A DNA stretch of 64,000 nt from Chinchilla lanigera (GCF_000276665.1 NW_004955423.1:8666157-8730156); one strand, 5' to 3'; positions 49,563 to 61,183 are shown, counted from the stretch's first letter. The notes: a model not told the origin generated them from the sequence alone. Program-made: numbers and translations.

Positions 49563-51004
49563 CTTTCATGATGTAACCCCAGTTTTCCTTCTCTGCTTCA
49601 TTCCTAACCACCCTGTCACATTTACTGTGTTCCAGCTACCCCAGATTTCTCAGTATTCCCCCCACTGCACCTTCATGCCTTTGGCTCAGGTGAACCTCTG
49701 TATTTCCTAGGTCCTAGAGATAGAATTCGTTGCTCTCTGTATTTCTCCAGTACTTGATCTACAGGTCTTGTAACAATTGGCTTGCAAGGGATGCTTATTC
49801 CCCAAATAGACCAAGGAGCCCTTTGCATACACAATTCAAATCTTGCTCATCTTTGTACACTCATTGCTTAGCATTTGACTTACTAGGAATTCAGCTATGT
49901 AAAATATGTGTTGTGTAAGTAAATAAATGCATGCGGGAATTCAGTGGACTGGGAACTACAGGAAGCCTTCCCTTAGATGGCATTCTACAAGGGTGCTGCT
50001 AAGATATGCCATGCCTTTATTATTATGGGCAGTCATGGTAAATGTGACATCATCATTGTCATCATCTCTAACGTGTTGGTCACCTACTATGTACCAGGTG
50101 AAGAGGAGTTAAGTAACATACCCAAGACCATGTATCTAGTAAATAGAGAAGCTAAAATACAAACACCGACATCACATTGTTAGTGTCATTTATTAAGACC
50201 AACGTGGACTTGATGTAAACATTATATAATGTGTGTGTATCAAAACATTACATGATACCTCATTAATATATAGCTTTTATGTTTTAATCTATCAGTTAAA
50301 ACATAAACATAAATACACAAATAAATAAAAGACCAATGTGGAATTTCTGCTAGTTCAGTAGTACCCTTAGGCACTTCTCAGGTGTAGGCTTGTTTTCTGT
50401 GAGCTTCTTTTTCTCAGTTTCTTTTCTTTTTTTTGACACTCACTATTCCTTTAGGTTTTTCTCCCCCCACACCCACCCATTTCCCTTCCACCAAGACCAG
50501 CTCAGTGGGGTATAGTCTTTCTAAATGACATCAGAGACAGAGAGATCATGTGCCCTTTTAGATTGTTTTATTTTTAATGATTTCACTCTAGGGAGATGGG
50601 ATGATTAATAATGGACATGAGGCAGGTATAAATTGTGAGACTTCACACTGATTTATCCTCCCAGCTTCTGTCTAGTTCTGAATTCCCTTGCTTAAGTAAT
50701 AGTCAAAGTGTGCATTAATCTTTCTTCCCTTTACCCTAAAGGACACCCTCAGCAGGATCCCATTTGAAGGACCCAGACTCTTCCTTTGCCAGGTTCTCCC
50801 TCATGATAGCATATAGGTCTTGGTTTTCAGGTGTAAAGGTGAGAAAAGAGCAGGGCAAGAACTGAGGAGTGTCTGGAACCTGCCTGTGTGACTTCAGAAC
50901 ATTGACTCATACCGGTTAAGATTCCTGACTAATAGCCAGTCACCTGTGTGGCATCGTAGGCATTACAAAATACATTGAAATATATTTTATTTTATGTCTT
51001 TTAG

Positions 51005-51293
51005 GCTTTAGAAAATTTGCGTGTTTACCTGTGTGAGAAACTCATAGCTGAGAGACATTTTGACCATCTCCGTGCGAAAAAAATACTCAGTAGAGAAGAC
51101 ACTGAAGAAATTTCTTGCCGAACATCAAGTAGAAAACGAGCTGGAAAATTGTTAGACTACTTACAAGAAAACCCCAAAGGACTAGACACCCTCGTTGAAT
51201 CTATTAGGAGAGAAAAAACACAGAATTTCCTGATACAGAAGATTACAGATGAAGTACTGAAACTTAGAAATATAAAACTAGAATATCTGAAAG
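51005..51293 (+). CDS. BCL10: BCL10 coding exon 2 (CARD)
   Basis: It encodes residues 20-115 and the first base of codon 116 (ALENLRVYLCEKLIAERHFD ... KLEYLKG). This is the caspase-recruitment domain that polymerises into filaments. Residues important in human are retained: Lys31, Arg36, Leu41 (mutations here block oligomerisation), Arg42, Glu53, Lys63, and the IKK-beta sites Thr81 and Ser85. The only changes I note against human are Ile32 to Leu and His-to-Tyr near residue 112. The acceptor is TTTTAG/GCT and the donor AAAG/GTAAGA. The 289-base length keeps the frame across the junctions. Confidence 0.98.
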
Positions 51294-53082
51294 GTAAGAT
51301 ACCTCAGGTATCAAGGAATCGATTGCTTTTTAAAAATGTAAAAGCAAAACAAAATCAGTAATTATCACTTTACATTCAAAAAGTTTACTCTTCAGAATTG
51401 TATTTGATTTACATTTTTTATTTACATTTTTTACCATGTACAGTAGCATTACATTTTAAAAGCGAAGTACCTCTCAGCATCCCGTATTGATATTCATCTA
51501 ACAATACCACTAACAGACCGCTTTCTATAATGAAACCCCAGGTTATACAAGGATTCATTTATAAAGTCAGAACAAAATTAATTTATTCAAAAGTAACCTC
51601 TGAAAATATATCCCATATTAAGAACAGTATACTGGTGACACATCTCAGTAAGTCCCACTCACAGTTTTTCTCCTCCCAGTTGGTGAAGTAGTTCCGTAGA
51701 TACACATAACTTTTAAACACCAGGATCCAGCTCAGTCTGGCAGGCCGTGAGTGGCATGAGGACCTGAGATGATTAAGGGAATAGCACATCTAGCGCTCCC
51801 CTTTTGCCCTCACCTCAGAGTGCAGACGCACTGATGGGGAAGCTACATAGAGTCGCCTACACTGTTGAAACCCTCTACCCCTCATGCTCTGTCTCCAGAG
51901 CACTCAGATGAAGTGTGCCTGTCATGTGGCTCTACGCCAGCTAGTCTTAAAACTGGACATAGAGAAAGAATAACTCGGGCACTGCCCTGAAGGAACTCCC
52001 AGTCTACAAGTCGTTGGGACACACTGGAAGTTTCCCCTTATAAAGCATATATGAGGGAAAAAAATTCTCTAGCTTTGGACAGAAACGTTGAACATACAGT
52101 AAAATTGAAAAACATGCAGGGAAAGTGACATATAAATGTACTTCACAGACTTGACGGGTGTTGGCCAGAATTTATCAACTTGGGAGTTTTGCCAGTAGAC
52201 AGATTGACTGTTTACCAAGCCTAACAGAAAGAGACACTTGTGTTTATTCTTTTAATCTTGAGGCTAATTATTGACTCTATCCTTAGAATATGATAAAATT
52301 ATCTGATGGGAATGACCACTGTTGTATCAGGAAGTGTAACCTATTTCATTGCAGTTCTCACTTTTCTATCAAGCAGTCCTGGGGTGCGAGGCATGACTTA
52401 CCTGTGCTTTGCCTCTCTTTCCTCATCTCTAATAGTAAGAGTCTATGTGAGGTGGCCGCTAAAGTCCCTTTGATTTCTGACTCTATGTGAGCCAAGAATC
52501 ATAATTGTCATGGTTTGACTCAGAGAATTTCACAATATGCCATGCTAAGCGATTGCTATGCTAAAATACACCCCCAGCCCTGGTCTCAGTTTGAGACCAG
52601 GTCTCAGCTGCCCAGACTGGCCTCAAACTTGTGATCTTCCTGCCTCGTCATCACTGCAATCACCAGCGTGTACTGCTGTACCTGCCTAAGTGTTGTTTTT
52701 ATTGGCTGATATTTTTTGTATAAAATGCTAAGGAATATTTATTTATTTGTTGTAAATTCAGTTGATCTTATGAACAATTTTGTCATCTATGTAAGTATAC
52801 AGGAAATGTAAATTATTGCGTGTCATTTAGCTTTCATAAATTTTTTTATCTAGAAAATATAAATGTTCAGGAAGCAAATAAGATGTGAAATTCACTTTTT
52901 TTTTATCTAGAAAATGTAAACACATGGTTGTTCAGAAAAGCAAATGAGATTTAAAATTGATTATGATGTATAAACTGAGATTTATGTTCTGGTTGTTAAA
53001 TGCCTAGCTGGAAGTTACAAGGTGAGAGTAGACTTTTTTTTTAAGTTACTTTTTCATTTACGTCTGAATAATTCTGTTGTAG
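51294..53082 (+). other. BCL10: BCL10 intron 2
   Basis: A 1.8 kb intron with a degraded B1-like complement at about 52569-52688 and an A/T-rich second half. It holds imperfect direct copies of a 'tttttatctagaaaat-taaa' segment near 52843 and 52900. The acceptor is TTCTGTTGTAG. Confidence 0.85.
52569..52688 (-). mobile_element. Old B1-like SINE, minus strand
   Basis: 'ctgcccagactggcctcaaacttgtgatcttcctgcctcg' and 'accagcgtgtactgctgtacc' form a degraded B1 complement. The adjoining 'acacccccagccctgg' could be an ID-like partner. Confidence 0.6.
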
Positions 53083-53438
53083 GACTGAAATGTAGCAGCT
53101 GTGAGCCTTTTCCAGATGGAGCCACGAACAACCTTTCTAGATCAAATTCAAATGAGAGTAATTTCTCGGAAAAACTGAGAGCGCCCACGGTCATGTACCA
53201 TCCAGAGGGAGAGTCCAGCACAGCTCCCTTTTTTTCTCCTGTTTCTTCTCTGAACTTGCCCGTCTTGGAAGTAGGCAGAACTGAAAATACCATCTTCTCC
53301 TCGAGTGCACTTCCGAGGCCTGGGGACCCAGGAGCCCCCGCTTTGCCGCCCGAGCTGCAGTTAGAGGAAGGAGGAACTTGTGGGAACTCAAGCGAGATGT
53401 TTCTTCCCCTACGATCACGCGCTCTCTCACCGCAGTGA
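53083..53438 (+). CDS. BCL10: BCL10 coding exon 3 with stop
   Basis: It encodes residues 116-233 (GLKCSSCEPFPDG ... LRSRALSPQ) and TGA at 53436-53438. With exons 1 and 2 the protein is 233 residues, the same as human. This is the Ser/Thr- and Pro-rich C-terminal half that binds MALT1 and carries regulatory phosphosites. Ser134, Ser136, Ser138, Ser141 and Ser144 are all present, but human Asp139 is Asn. Arg228, the residue after which MALT1 cleaves human BCL10, is kept. The four residues around the end differ (human TVSRQ, here ALSPQ). The frame is intact and clearly functional. Confidence 0.98.
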
Positions 53439-54375
53439 CACTTGACTGCCTTCGAATTTTTTAATAGTGACAAAAATGTTTTAAATGATATCAGTCTTTT
53501 TATAAAACCATTTGAATGATTACTTACATTAGCCATGTCTTTTAAAAAACACGGGGTAAGCACACTTTGTAAATAAATAGATTAAAAGAAACATTTCTAG
53601 GCTAGCTAAATGTAAATCATGTTGGTCATGTATTTTTTCAACATTTTCTTTTTTGTGGGTTTTTCTCTTTTTTTGGTGTTTTAGTACTTTCAAGTTTTTT
53701 ATGTTGTGAGATTAATTTTAATAGGGACCATTGCTCTGTTTGAAAATAAACTTTTAGGTGGAAATAAGGTTTCTCCGAGCTTTGGCAGTCAATGTGAAGC
53801 ATTAAGCTTTTCCTGTTTGGTAATAAAGCAAACCACAAATGGGAAAACAGCCTAAATACTGAAAAGACTCTCTTTCCCTCTTGGTTGGCTTTACTGGTCA
53901 CTTGCTGATTCTGGAGGAATACATGGTGGAGTTTGAGCCTCCTAAGATTCGTTTACTAAAATTCATTCCTTGCTAACCTTGCTGATTGAGTCTTTATCAT
54001 TTTCATTCCTAAAGAAAAGTATCATGGTAGAAGCCTCAAGTATTACATGTAATTTGATGAGATTTGAAAAACTTTTCTCTGTACTTCTCACTATCTTTTA
54101 ATGAGTTTCACTGTATAGTTGAAATAACTAGAAGGGATTTATTGGGGTGTATTGTGTCAGTTAATATTCTAATCAAGTGGACCATTAGCTAGAGTTATCC
54201 TTTTGTTACATAACGAAATTTACTATTCTACACATTTAAAATCTTACACTCTCATTGGTTTCATTTAAATTATAATTTGACATATGTCCTGAGGTTCATC
54301 TCCTATATATTTCTATTACTAAAAAAATTATAAATGAAAGTTTCCTATTAACAATAAATGTTTTTTAATGTTGTG
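53439..54375 (+). other. BCL10: BCL10 3'UTR
   Basis: It is A/T-rich and roughly 0.9 kb. I place the end after the AATAAA at 54353-54358, which is followed by a TTTTTTAATGTTGTGC downstream element. Alternative AATAAA hexamers occur at 53572, 53745 and 53822. Several AU-rich stretches are present. The exact cleavage site is inferred. Confidence 0.65.
54353..54358 (+). terminator. BCL10: BCL10 distal polyadenylation signal (probable)
   Basis: AATAAA with a T/GT-rich element directly downstream. The length it gives fits a mammalian BCL10 mRNA. Confidence 0.55.
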
Positions 54376-54427
54376 CTATGTTTCAGAGTTTCAAATTTTT
54401 CAATTGGAAATGTCTAAAACCCTTTTT

Positions 54428-54584
54428 GTTTTGTTTTTTGTCTTTTTACAAGACAGGGTCTCGTTACACAGTTCAAGCTGGCCTTCAGCTCACTTTGTAG
54501 CCCAGGCTGGTCTGAAACTCACAACAATCCTCCTGTCTCAGCCTCCAGAGTGCTGGGATTACAGGTGTGTGCCACCGCACCCAG
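54428..54584 (-). mobile_element. B1 SINE, minus strand
   Basis: A good B1 complement with 'agacagggtctcgttac', 'gtagcccaggctgg' and 'gtgctgggattacaggtgtgtgccacc'. It lies just past the proposed BCL10 mRNA end. Confidence 0.88.
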
Positions 54585-54652
54585 TGAACACTTTTTAAAA
54601 TATGTGCCACTTTTCTTACAGAAAACATTACTTCAAAGTGTGAGAGAGAAAA

Positions 54653-54840
54653 CTAGGCATGATAGCACATCTATAATCCCAGCATGCTGGAAGGCAGAAG
54701 CAGGAGGATCGCAAGTTTAAGCCCAGCCTTGGCATGTTAACGGTTTAGCATGACTTTGTCTCAAAAGAAAAAATTTTAAGAAGGGCTGGAGATTTAGCTC
54801 AGTGTGAAGGCCCTTGGTTCAATCCCCAGTTGGAGAGGCG
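54653..54840 (+). mobile_element. B1-ID composite SINE
   Basis: B1 ('taggcatgatagcacatctataatccc') is followed, after 'tgtctcaaaagaaaaaattttaag', by an ID monomer ('gggctggagatttagctcag', 'ttggttcaatccccag'). Confidence 0.8.
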
Positions 54841-55938
54841 GGGGTGAGATTGAGTTGCATTTCTGCATAGACTGATGAATTTGTCAATGATGAATACTGA
54901 CATATGGCTGTAAAAAGATTTTTAAAAACTAGGTGATATTTGTAATTTAAGCATTTTCAAAAGTTATGGAGGGCAACTCATTCAGGACCCACCCTGTCTC
55001 TCAGGAACTATTCCTTTCCCCAGTAAGTTTTCCTACTCTTTTTTTTTTTTTTTTTAAACTATAGAGAAAGATATTTCACTTGGAGCACATACCAAAAGCG
55101 GATATGACACTGTGTTTAAAGAATTCACTTTAAAAATTAGAAGTAGACTTCTAATTTTGTTAAAATTTGATGTGTGGGCACCTCTTGTAAAATTTTAAAT
55201 AGGATTTACTCAGAATCAAAGATCATAATATGTAGCATTTATAAGTGAGTTAACACTACATAGCTAACTATGTAGGCAATAAAATTGAAGTTTTAATACA
55301 CTTAGGTTCTGAGTTTTCAATTCTATAAAGTCCATTCCCCCCTTCAAATTAAAAAATAATGATTGCAAACATGTATAAGTTTTGTTTTTTTTTTTTTTGT
55401 TTTTTTTTTTGCAAACGTATAAGTTAGAAGGACAGATTGACATGAGTGAGATTTAACTTGTTACTAGGTCGATTAATGTAACATTGAGAAAGCTACTTTT
55501 CTGGGTTACCATATTATCACAATATAAACATTTGTATTGCTTTTTAGTACTAGTACTTTGATATTTGATGCTTTTGTAGATTTACAGAAAAACTAAGCAA
55601 AAAGAATTTTCAAATACCTCCTCCCCTTTTTCCCATATTAACATCTTGCTCTAAAGTTGTGTATTTGTTTAACTGATGAGCCAATATTTTTGTCTTTTCC
55701 AGAATGTGACATAGGTGGACTCACAGTCAGCAGCCTTTTCAGACCAGCTTCATTCACTTAGTATGCAAGTAAGGTTCCTCCAGGTCTTTTGGTAATGAGT
55801 CCACACCTTCAAAGATGAAATTCATCTTTGCCTACCCTGTCACTCTGAGAGCAAGGAACAAACACTGACAGAATAGGGGCAGACCAGCATAAAGGTAGTT
55901 ATTTTTTTAATCTTTTTGTTTTGAATTTTATAAATCTT
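54841..55938. other. Intergenic, A/T-rich
   Basis: It has poly-T tracts at about 55039-55055 and 55387-55411, and an L1M 3'UTR-like complement at about 55565-55800 ('acagaaaaactaagcaaaaag', 'caggtcttttggtaatg'). No gene seen. Confidence 0.6.
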
Positions 55939-56036
55939 TTTTTGCTTGTTTTGTGTTTTTTTGGTACAGGGAAACAAACGCAGAACCTTGCACTTGCGAG
56001 GCAGGCACTTATACCACTGAGCTGTATCCCCAGCCC
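55939..56036 (-). mobile_element. ID-type SINE, minus strand
   Basis: A complement with 'ttggtacagggaaacaaacg' and 'gagctgtatccccagcc'. The 17-bp target-site duplication TGAATTTTATAAATCTT (55922-55938) against TGAATTTTTTAAATCTT (56037-56053) has one mismatch. It is therefore independent of the B1 that follows. Confidence 0.9.
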
Positions 56037-56066
56037 TGAATTTTTTAAATCTTGCTTGGTGTGTTT

Positions 56067-56200
56067 GTCTTTTTGTTTCAGTTTGGTTTTTTTGAGACAG
56101 AGTCTGTCTATGTAGTTCAGGCTGGCCTTGAGCTCATGATGACCTTGCTGTCTCAGCCTCCTGAGTGCTGGGATTACAGGCAGGCACCACCACGCCCGGC
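56067..56200 (-). mobile_element. B1 SINE, minus strand
   Basis: A clean B1 complement ends 'caggcaccaccacgcccggc'. The target-site duplication CTTGGTGTGTTT (56055-56066) against CTTGGCATGTTT (56201-56212) has two mismatches. Confidence 0.88.
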
Positions 56201-56212
56201 CTTGGCATGTTT

Positions 56213-57564
56213 ATTTTAATCCAGTTGATCAATCTTTTTACTAGTGATTTTTATCTTTTAGTTGAGATTCTGCCATCTCAGCATCAAGATGCTATTCTCA
56301 TGTCAGTCATGGTGAACCTATGGCACGCGTGCCTCGGCTGTTTGTATCATTGAAAAGTAAGAGGTTTGCCATCAGTGTTCTGTGTTTTCTTCTAGAAGTT
56401 GTTTTATTTTCCCATTTATTTCCATGACCCATTTCAAAGTAATTATGTAAGGTGCAAAGTAGAAGTCGAGCAGCAGCCTCATAGCTACTTGGTTTAAGCA
56501 ATGTAAAAGGAAGCAGGAAGTTTCGGGGCCCAGCCTCATTTTGTATCAAAGAATAAATATGTACACTGTTGACTTAAAAGCCCAGCAGCAAATTGATGTA
56601 CAGTTGTTAAATGAAATTTTATCAGAGCTGTCTGAAAGGAGAACTGAATTTTACTGATAGATGATATAGATAAGTGCTGTCCCAAAATCTTTACCCAGAA
56701 TTTGCCATATTACTCAATTTAATTACCAGAAATTACCCTTTATTACAGTGTTTCCAAACTTTGCTGCCCATTGTGTAATCAACACGGGAGCTTTTAAAGG
56801 TCTCAGTCCTTTGGCTGCATCCCATAAATCAGTTAGAGTGGTTTGGGGTGGAATCTCAGCCTCTTTGGATGCCAAGAACTGTGCCTGGCATTTCCACGTG
56901 TTTGCTCTTGTCCCACAAGGCAGGTTTTATTGTCTTTTTTTAACAGATGAGAAACTCAAGATAAAGTAGATGGTTTAAAGTCACACAGCTTTTTAGGATG
57001 GAAATCCAGGGCTGTTTGATTCTTAAGGTCAGTGTTCTTTCCACAGCTTCTCACTCTCTTAGCATTTCTTAAAAGCAGAAAGGTAAGAGAATTACGTAGG
57101 TTTTTTTCACTCATTGACTCCATAAATACTCACTGAGTACTCACATTTGTAGATACTGATGACACAGTGTAAAATCAAAGTCCAGAACAAAACTCACTTT
57201 CTCTTTGGGGAAGAGAGTAAGAAAATAAGGAAAACTAAGAGAGGTCTAGTTACTGTGAAAAAAAAAAAAATAGGACATGAGCAAAAAAGTAATGGGAATA
57301 GAACTGACCTGTGAGCTAAGATCTGAATTGTAAGAAGGAAGGAGCCAGCCAAGTGAAGTTCTAGAGGGAAGTGTTTCAGGCAGAAGTAGCAGTGAATGCA
57401 GAGAACCTGAGGCAGTGACGTGAGGACTGCGTAGCCCTGTGTGGCTGTATATAAAGGTGGTGGTGGAAAGTGACTACAGGGAGTTCAGGAGTCTGGACTG
57501 AGATTGTACAGATGGAGAGGAGTGTCGAGGGTAGTCCAGCATCAGATCCTAAAGAAGTAGATAG
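56213..57564. other. Intergenic with ancient repeats
   Basis: A MER5-like piece spans about 56745-56900, a MIR about 56910-57060 ('cagatgagaaactcaagataaag', 'aagtcacacagc'), and the same unnamed ancient repeat family as in BCL10 intron 1 about 57110-57540. No gene. Confidence 0.55.
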
Positions 57565-57713
57565 GGCTGGGAATGGTGGAGCACGCCTGTAATCCCAGGA
57601 CTCAGGAGGCTGAGGCAGAAGGATCGCCATGAGTTCCATAATCGGTCAGGGCTACATAGTGAGTTTAAGGCCACCCTGAACCACATAGCAAGACCTTGAC
57701 TCAAAAAAATAAA
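57565..57713 (+). mobile_element. B1 SINE
   Basis: 'ggctgggaatggtggagcacgcctgtaatcccagg' to 'cctgaaccacatagcaagaccttgactc' plus an A-rich tail. Confidence 0.88.
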
Positions 57714-58177
57714 GGAACAGGGTGAAGAGGGAGTCCAGTGCAGTGCATCAGATACTAAGTGGAGTAAGCAGGACACCCCCAAGGGAAAAGGGCCAGCAGC
57801 CGTGATAGAAGATGGGCTGCATGCTTGGGGACTGATCAAGTAACAGGGTAACGGGATCCAGATTTCTCAGTGTTGGAAAGTGGAGTTACAAATATTGAAA
57901 TAGAAAACAAAAAAGGACTGTGTCTTACTGGATAAAAATATGAGTATGAACTCATATGAAATACGAGTATGAGTATGAACTCAAGGGTTTCAATTTTTGT
58001 AGGTGGATGCAGGAATAAATGCATTCCCTAGCTTTGCCCATTGAGAGAAACTGGAAATGGTAGCAGTTAGCATAGCACCCAGATCTTGGTTTCTAAATAC
58101 CATTCTCCACTGAAAGGATTTATTAGAGTTCCTTGATGAAATAACTAATAGCAGGAAAAGTATAAAATGAAATTGGA
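57714..58177. other. Intergenic, unassigned
   Basis: No gene. Short near-repeats of 'gagtatgaactca' occur at about 57942-57983. Confidence 0.5.
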
Positions 58178-58305
58178 AGCCAGGTGTGGTAGCACACATA
58201 GTTCCAGCACTTGGGAGGCTGAGGCAGGAAGATCGAAGAAGTTCAAGGCCAGCCTGAACTACATAGCAAAACCCCCAAAAACCTAAGTAAGTAAATAAAT
58301 AAGCC
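58178..58305 (+). mobile_element. B1 SINE
   Basis: 'agccaggtgtggtagcacac' to 'cagcctgaactacatagc' with an 'aagtaagtaaataaataag' tail. Confidence 0.85.
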
Positions 58306-58552
58306 TGCAACATCTTGTTCCAGACAGCAGACAAGTGTTCAAAGAATGGCAAGGCATGCAAAAGACCACAGAAGCCACTTTGAAGGGATTTCGAACAGTT
58401 TCAACATCAAATAATAATGCATTGTAACTCACCGAATAAAATGAGAAACCATGAATCAATACTAATAAATGAGCAAATATTAATTTGATGGAGAATAATT
58501 CACTGACACTTTTGGGGCAGTACCTCCCTACCCAAAAAATTACTGTGTTAAA

Positions 58553-58735
58553 GCTGGCTGCAGTACTGTATGCCTGTAATCCCAGCTTGTTAGGCTGAGG
58601 CAGAAGAATCAGAAGTTTAAGTGTAGCCTGAGCAATTTAGGAAGATTCTGTCTCAAAAAATAATAGAGTGCTGGGGAAGTAGCCAGTGTGAACACCGGGA
58701 TTCAATCCCCAATTCCCAAAAGGAGAAAGAAGGAA
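58553..58735 (+). mobile_element. B1-ID composite SINE
   Basis: B1 ('ggctgcagtactgtatgcctgtaatcccagc') ends in a 'tgtctcaaaaaataatagag' linker and is followed by an ID-like monomer ('tgctggggaagtagccag', 'gattcaatccccaattccc'). Confidence 0.75.
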
Positions 58736-58820
58736 AAGAGAAAGAGAAGAAAGAGGGAGAAGAAAGAAAAAGACAGGAAGAAAGAAAGGAAAAGAAAAAA
58801 GAGGAAAGAAAAAAAAGATT
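58728..58820. repeat. GA/AAAG purine tract
   Basis: An A/G-only region of about 90 bases (imperfect AAAGA units), probably grown from the tail of the adjoining SINE. Confidence 0.85.
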
Positions 58821-59548
58821 GGTTATTAATTACACAGGAAAAAAAGTGACTTTACACGGAGCAGCCTGGCAGACTCTACCATAAACAAAAAATCAAAGTG
58901 AAATCTTTAAGGTCAGAACAAACAGAAAACCATGTACCTCCTAAGAGACCACAGTGCCGCTTCCACAGTGTTCCTACCAAAGAGTGAGAGCCTGAATCTA
59001 ATCAATAAGAAACCAAACTCAAATCCTAGGGTCTCCTGTAAAATAATGCATCTGTAATCTTCCAAGTCTCAACATCATTGAAGGTAAACAATAAATGCAG
59101 GGCATGAATCTGAGCCACCTTGGTGGCGGTATAGATGTCCTTATTATAGAAAATGCAAACAAGTAAATCATTTTTACTGAAGTATAATTTTGGGGGTGAT
59201 AAAGGATTGTGTCAGCAACCCACTCTAAGGTGGTTAAGAGAAGAAAAAGTCCTTTGTTCTTGCAATTTGTTGCTGCAATTTTCATTAAAGTGTTTCAAGA
59301 TTTTAAAACGAAGATACTAATTGTTAAGAAAATTTAATAATAAAGATTCCTGCAGTTATCTGAGCAAAAGATGGCAGTAATAGAGGTAGACTTGGTCAGA
59401 GTGTTTGACTTTGAAACATATATTAGACTTGGAATGACAAGATTTGCTGGCTTTTGTCCTGAGCACCGGATTAACAGTGGTACAGTTTAAAACAGGGAAA
59501 GACTGGAAGACGTGGATTACTGAGTTACAGAGAATGAAGAGGTGTATT
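58821..59548. other. Intergenic, unassigned
   Basis: No gene or nameable repeat that I can support here. Confidence 0.5.
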
Positions 59549-59930
59549 TTTCAGTAATCCCTTACTGCTTGACACAAAATTCAAAAGTCAGTGGTTTAAA
59601 ATAACCATTTATGATTCTCAGCTTGAGCTGGGCTTGCCTTTATTGGTCTGATGGTCTAACCCAGGGTCATTCCCGAGCCAAACTGGGGCTGGATGACTTC
59701 AGATGACTTCAGGCACAAGTCTGGTACCTCAAAGGGGGTGGCGGCACAAGCTGGGAGTACCTGGGACTCCTCTCACGGTAACTCTAGCAAGAGTAGCTGG
59801 ACCTGGCGGGTCTTGATTCTCAAGAGAGCCAAAGTGCAAGCCATCCTTATCAAATCGAGTCTCGAGGCCTGGATTTAAAGACCCCACCCTCAGTGGAAGG
59901 AGTGACAACATGTGCTAGGATGAGGATTCC
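59549..59930 (+). mobile_element. MLT1-like MaLR LTR remnant
   Basis: 'acaaaattcaaaagtcagtggtttaaaataac', 'tgagctgggcttgcc', 'tggggctggatgacttcag' and 'caagagagccaaagtgcaag' occur in the order of MLT1 LTRs. No paired LTR. Confidence 0.65.
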
Positions 59931-60164
59931 TGGACACCGCTTTCGAAGACAGTCTTAACACAAGTGTGTTACTTTTGAGGGCCTTGTAAGACCTTGAAAG
60001 AGGAAATTGCTAATAGGAGTCTGGCATTCAAGAGAAACATCTGGACTGATTTTATAAAAGTTTCAAGGAGGCCCCGTCTTGTTGAGCTGTCAAGTTAGAA
60101 ATGGCCTTTGGACCTGGTCACACCTGAGTATTGATTGCTCTGATAACAAGAACTCACATTGCTT

Positions 60165-60178
60165 ACACTAGGTGGCGC
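60165..60178 (+). promoter_or_regulatory. CTCF-like motif, plus orientation
   Basis: ACACTAGGTGGCGC matches CCASYAGRKGGCRS at 13 of 14 positions. Motif only. Confidence 0.5.
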
Positions 60179-60579
60179 AGTCCCAGTGACTCTCGACAGT
60201 AGTCAAGTCTTAAAAGCCACAGGATAAATGTGGTTATCTTTTTGGAGTGTCAGTTTTACTAGTAATAAATAATTTTAAATGTTTTTGTCCACTAAAATAA
60301 AAGGTCATAGTAGGGACAATTATGCAAGATTTTGAGTACATTTTCAGTATATTGTTTCCTCAAAAATTTTTGCTCATGGGGTTTGGACCACACCGTCTCA
60401 GCTCAGCTCCTGAGGGGCTAGAGACTGGGTTTAGCCGCATGAGTATTCAGCACGTCTTATCTGACCAAACCGTGGTGAAAACTCTGGATACCAAAGCGTG
60501 GGGGCCTGCATAGATTGTCACACATCTAGGTCAAAAGAAGTTAGTACAGTGCCTGACTGCTCCGGCTCAGAACAGGTGA

Positions 60580-60800
60580 AAGATCTGAGTAAAGGACTCT
60601 TCTGGGCTGTGCTCCATGCATCTCTTTCCTTCACTGATAATTTTTTCTATTCTTTTGCTGTAATATGCCACAACCATGAGTAAAACAGCTTCCAGGGACT
60701 TCTCTGAGGTCTTCTCGCAAATTATCAAGCCTGAGATGGGTCAAGGGAATCCCTCATTTGTTACTGGTGTCAGAAGTGAGGATGGTTTTGGGGACCCTGA
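60580..60800 (+). mobile_element. ERVL-type LTR-like fragment (MLT2-like?)
   Basis: 'gctgtaatatgccacaaccatgag', 'caaattatcaagcctgagatgggtc' and 'tactggtgtcagaagtgag' recall the 3' part of ERVL LTRs of the MLT2 group. The family call rests on memory of the consensus. Confidence 0.45.
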
Positions 60801-61088
60801 ACCTTCACACTTTGGGACCATTACTTTCTCTATTGACACAGATTCTTCAATGGACAAACTTGACAAACATTTATGTAGACCCGTTTCCTCTAAACTATTA
60901 TAATCCAGCAAAATTTCTGAATCATATAACCTGTTTACAGGCACTGAAATGAGCAGTAGGAATAGAAACACAAACCACAGTCCAACTTCCGTCATCAAGA
61001 AGCTGAGACATTGTCCTATAGGACTTAGGAAAGAGAAGTCAACAAGATAGACGTATGTGGTGTGATAAAAATATGCTGTGAATGTTTA

Positions 61089-61183
61089 TTTATTTATTTA
61101 TTTATTTTCCGGTACCGGGAATCAAACTGACGACCTCGCGCTTGCCAGGCAGGCGCTGTGCCGCTGAGCTAAATCCCGGCCCC
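61089..61183 (-). mobile_element. ID-type SINE, young, minus strand
   Basis: A TTTATTTATTTATTTA tail complement, then CCGGTACCGGGAATCAAAC, ending 'ctgagctaaatcccggcccc'. The perfect 13-bp target-site duplication is CTGTGAATGTTTA at 61076-61088 and 61184-61196. It inserted at the edge of the mariner relic. Confidence 0.92.

Larger units (their letters stand above)
44410..51004 (+). other. BCL10: BCL10 intron 1
   Basis: This intron of about 6.6 kb is packed with repeats: a Tigger-like relic, a B1 with clear duplication, ID SINEs, a B1-ID composite, a B1 at 49447 and MIRs near 45550-45700 and 48541-48740. Most of 46940-48520 (apart from SINEs) and 49100-49230 resembles one unnamed ancient interspersed repeat, with landmarks such as 'agcagtgaac'-type and 'gtggtcagcggtggcc' segments. 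There is no additional exon I can support. The acceptor is a T-rich tract ending GTCTTTTAG. Confidence 0.85.
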
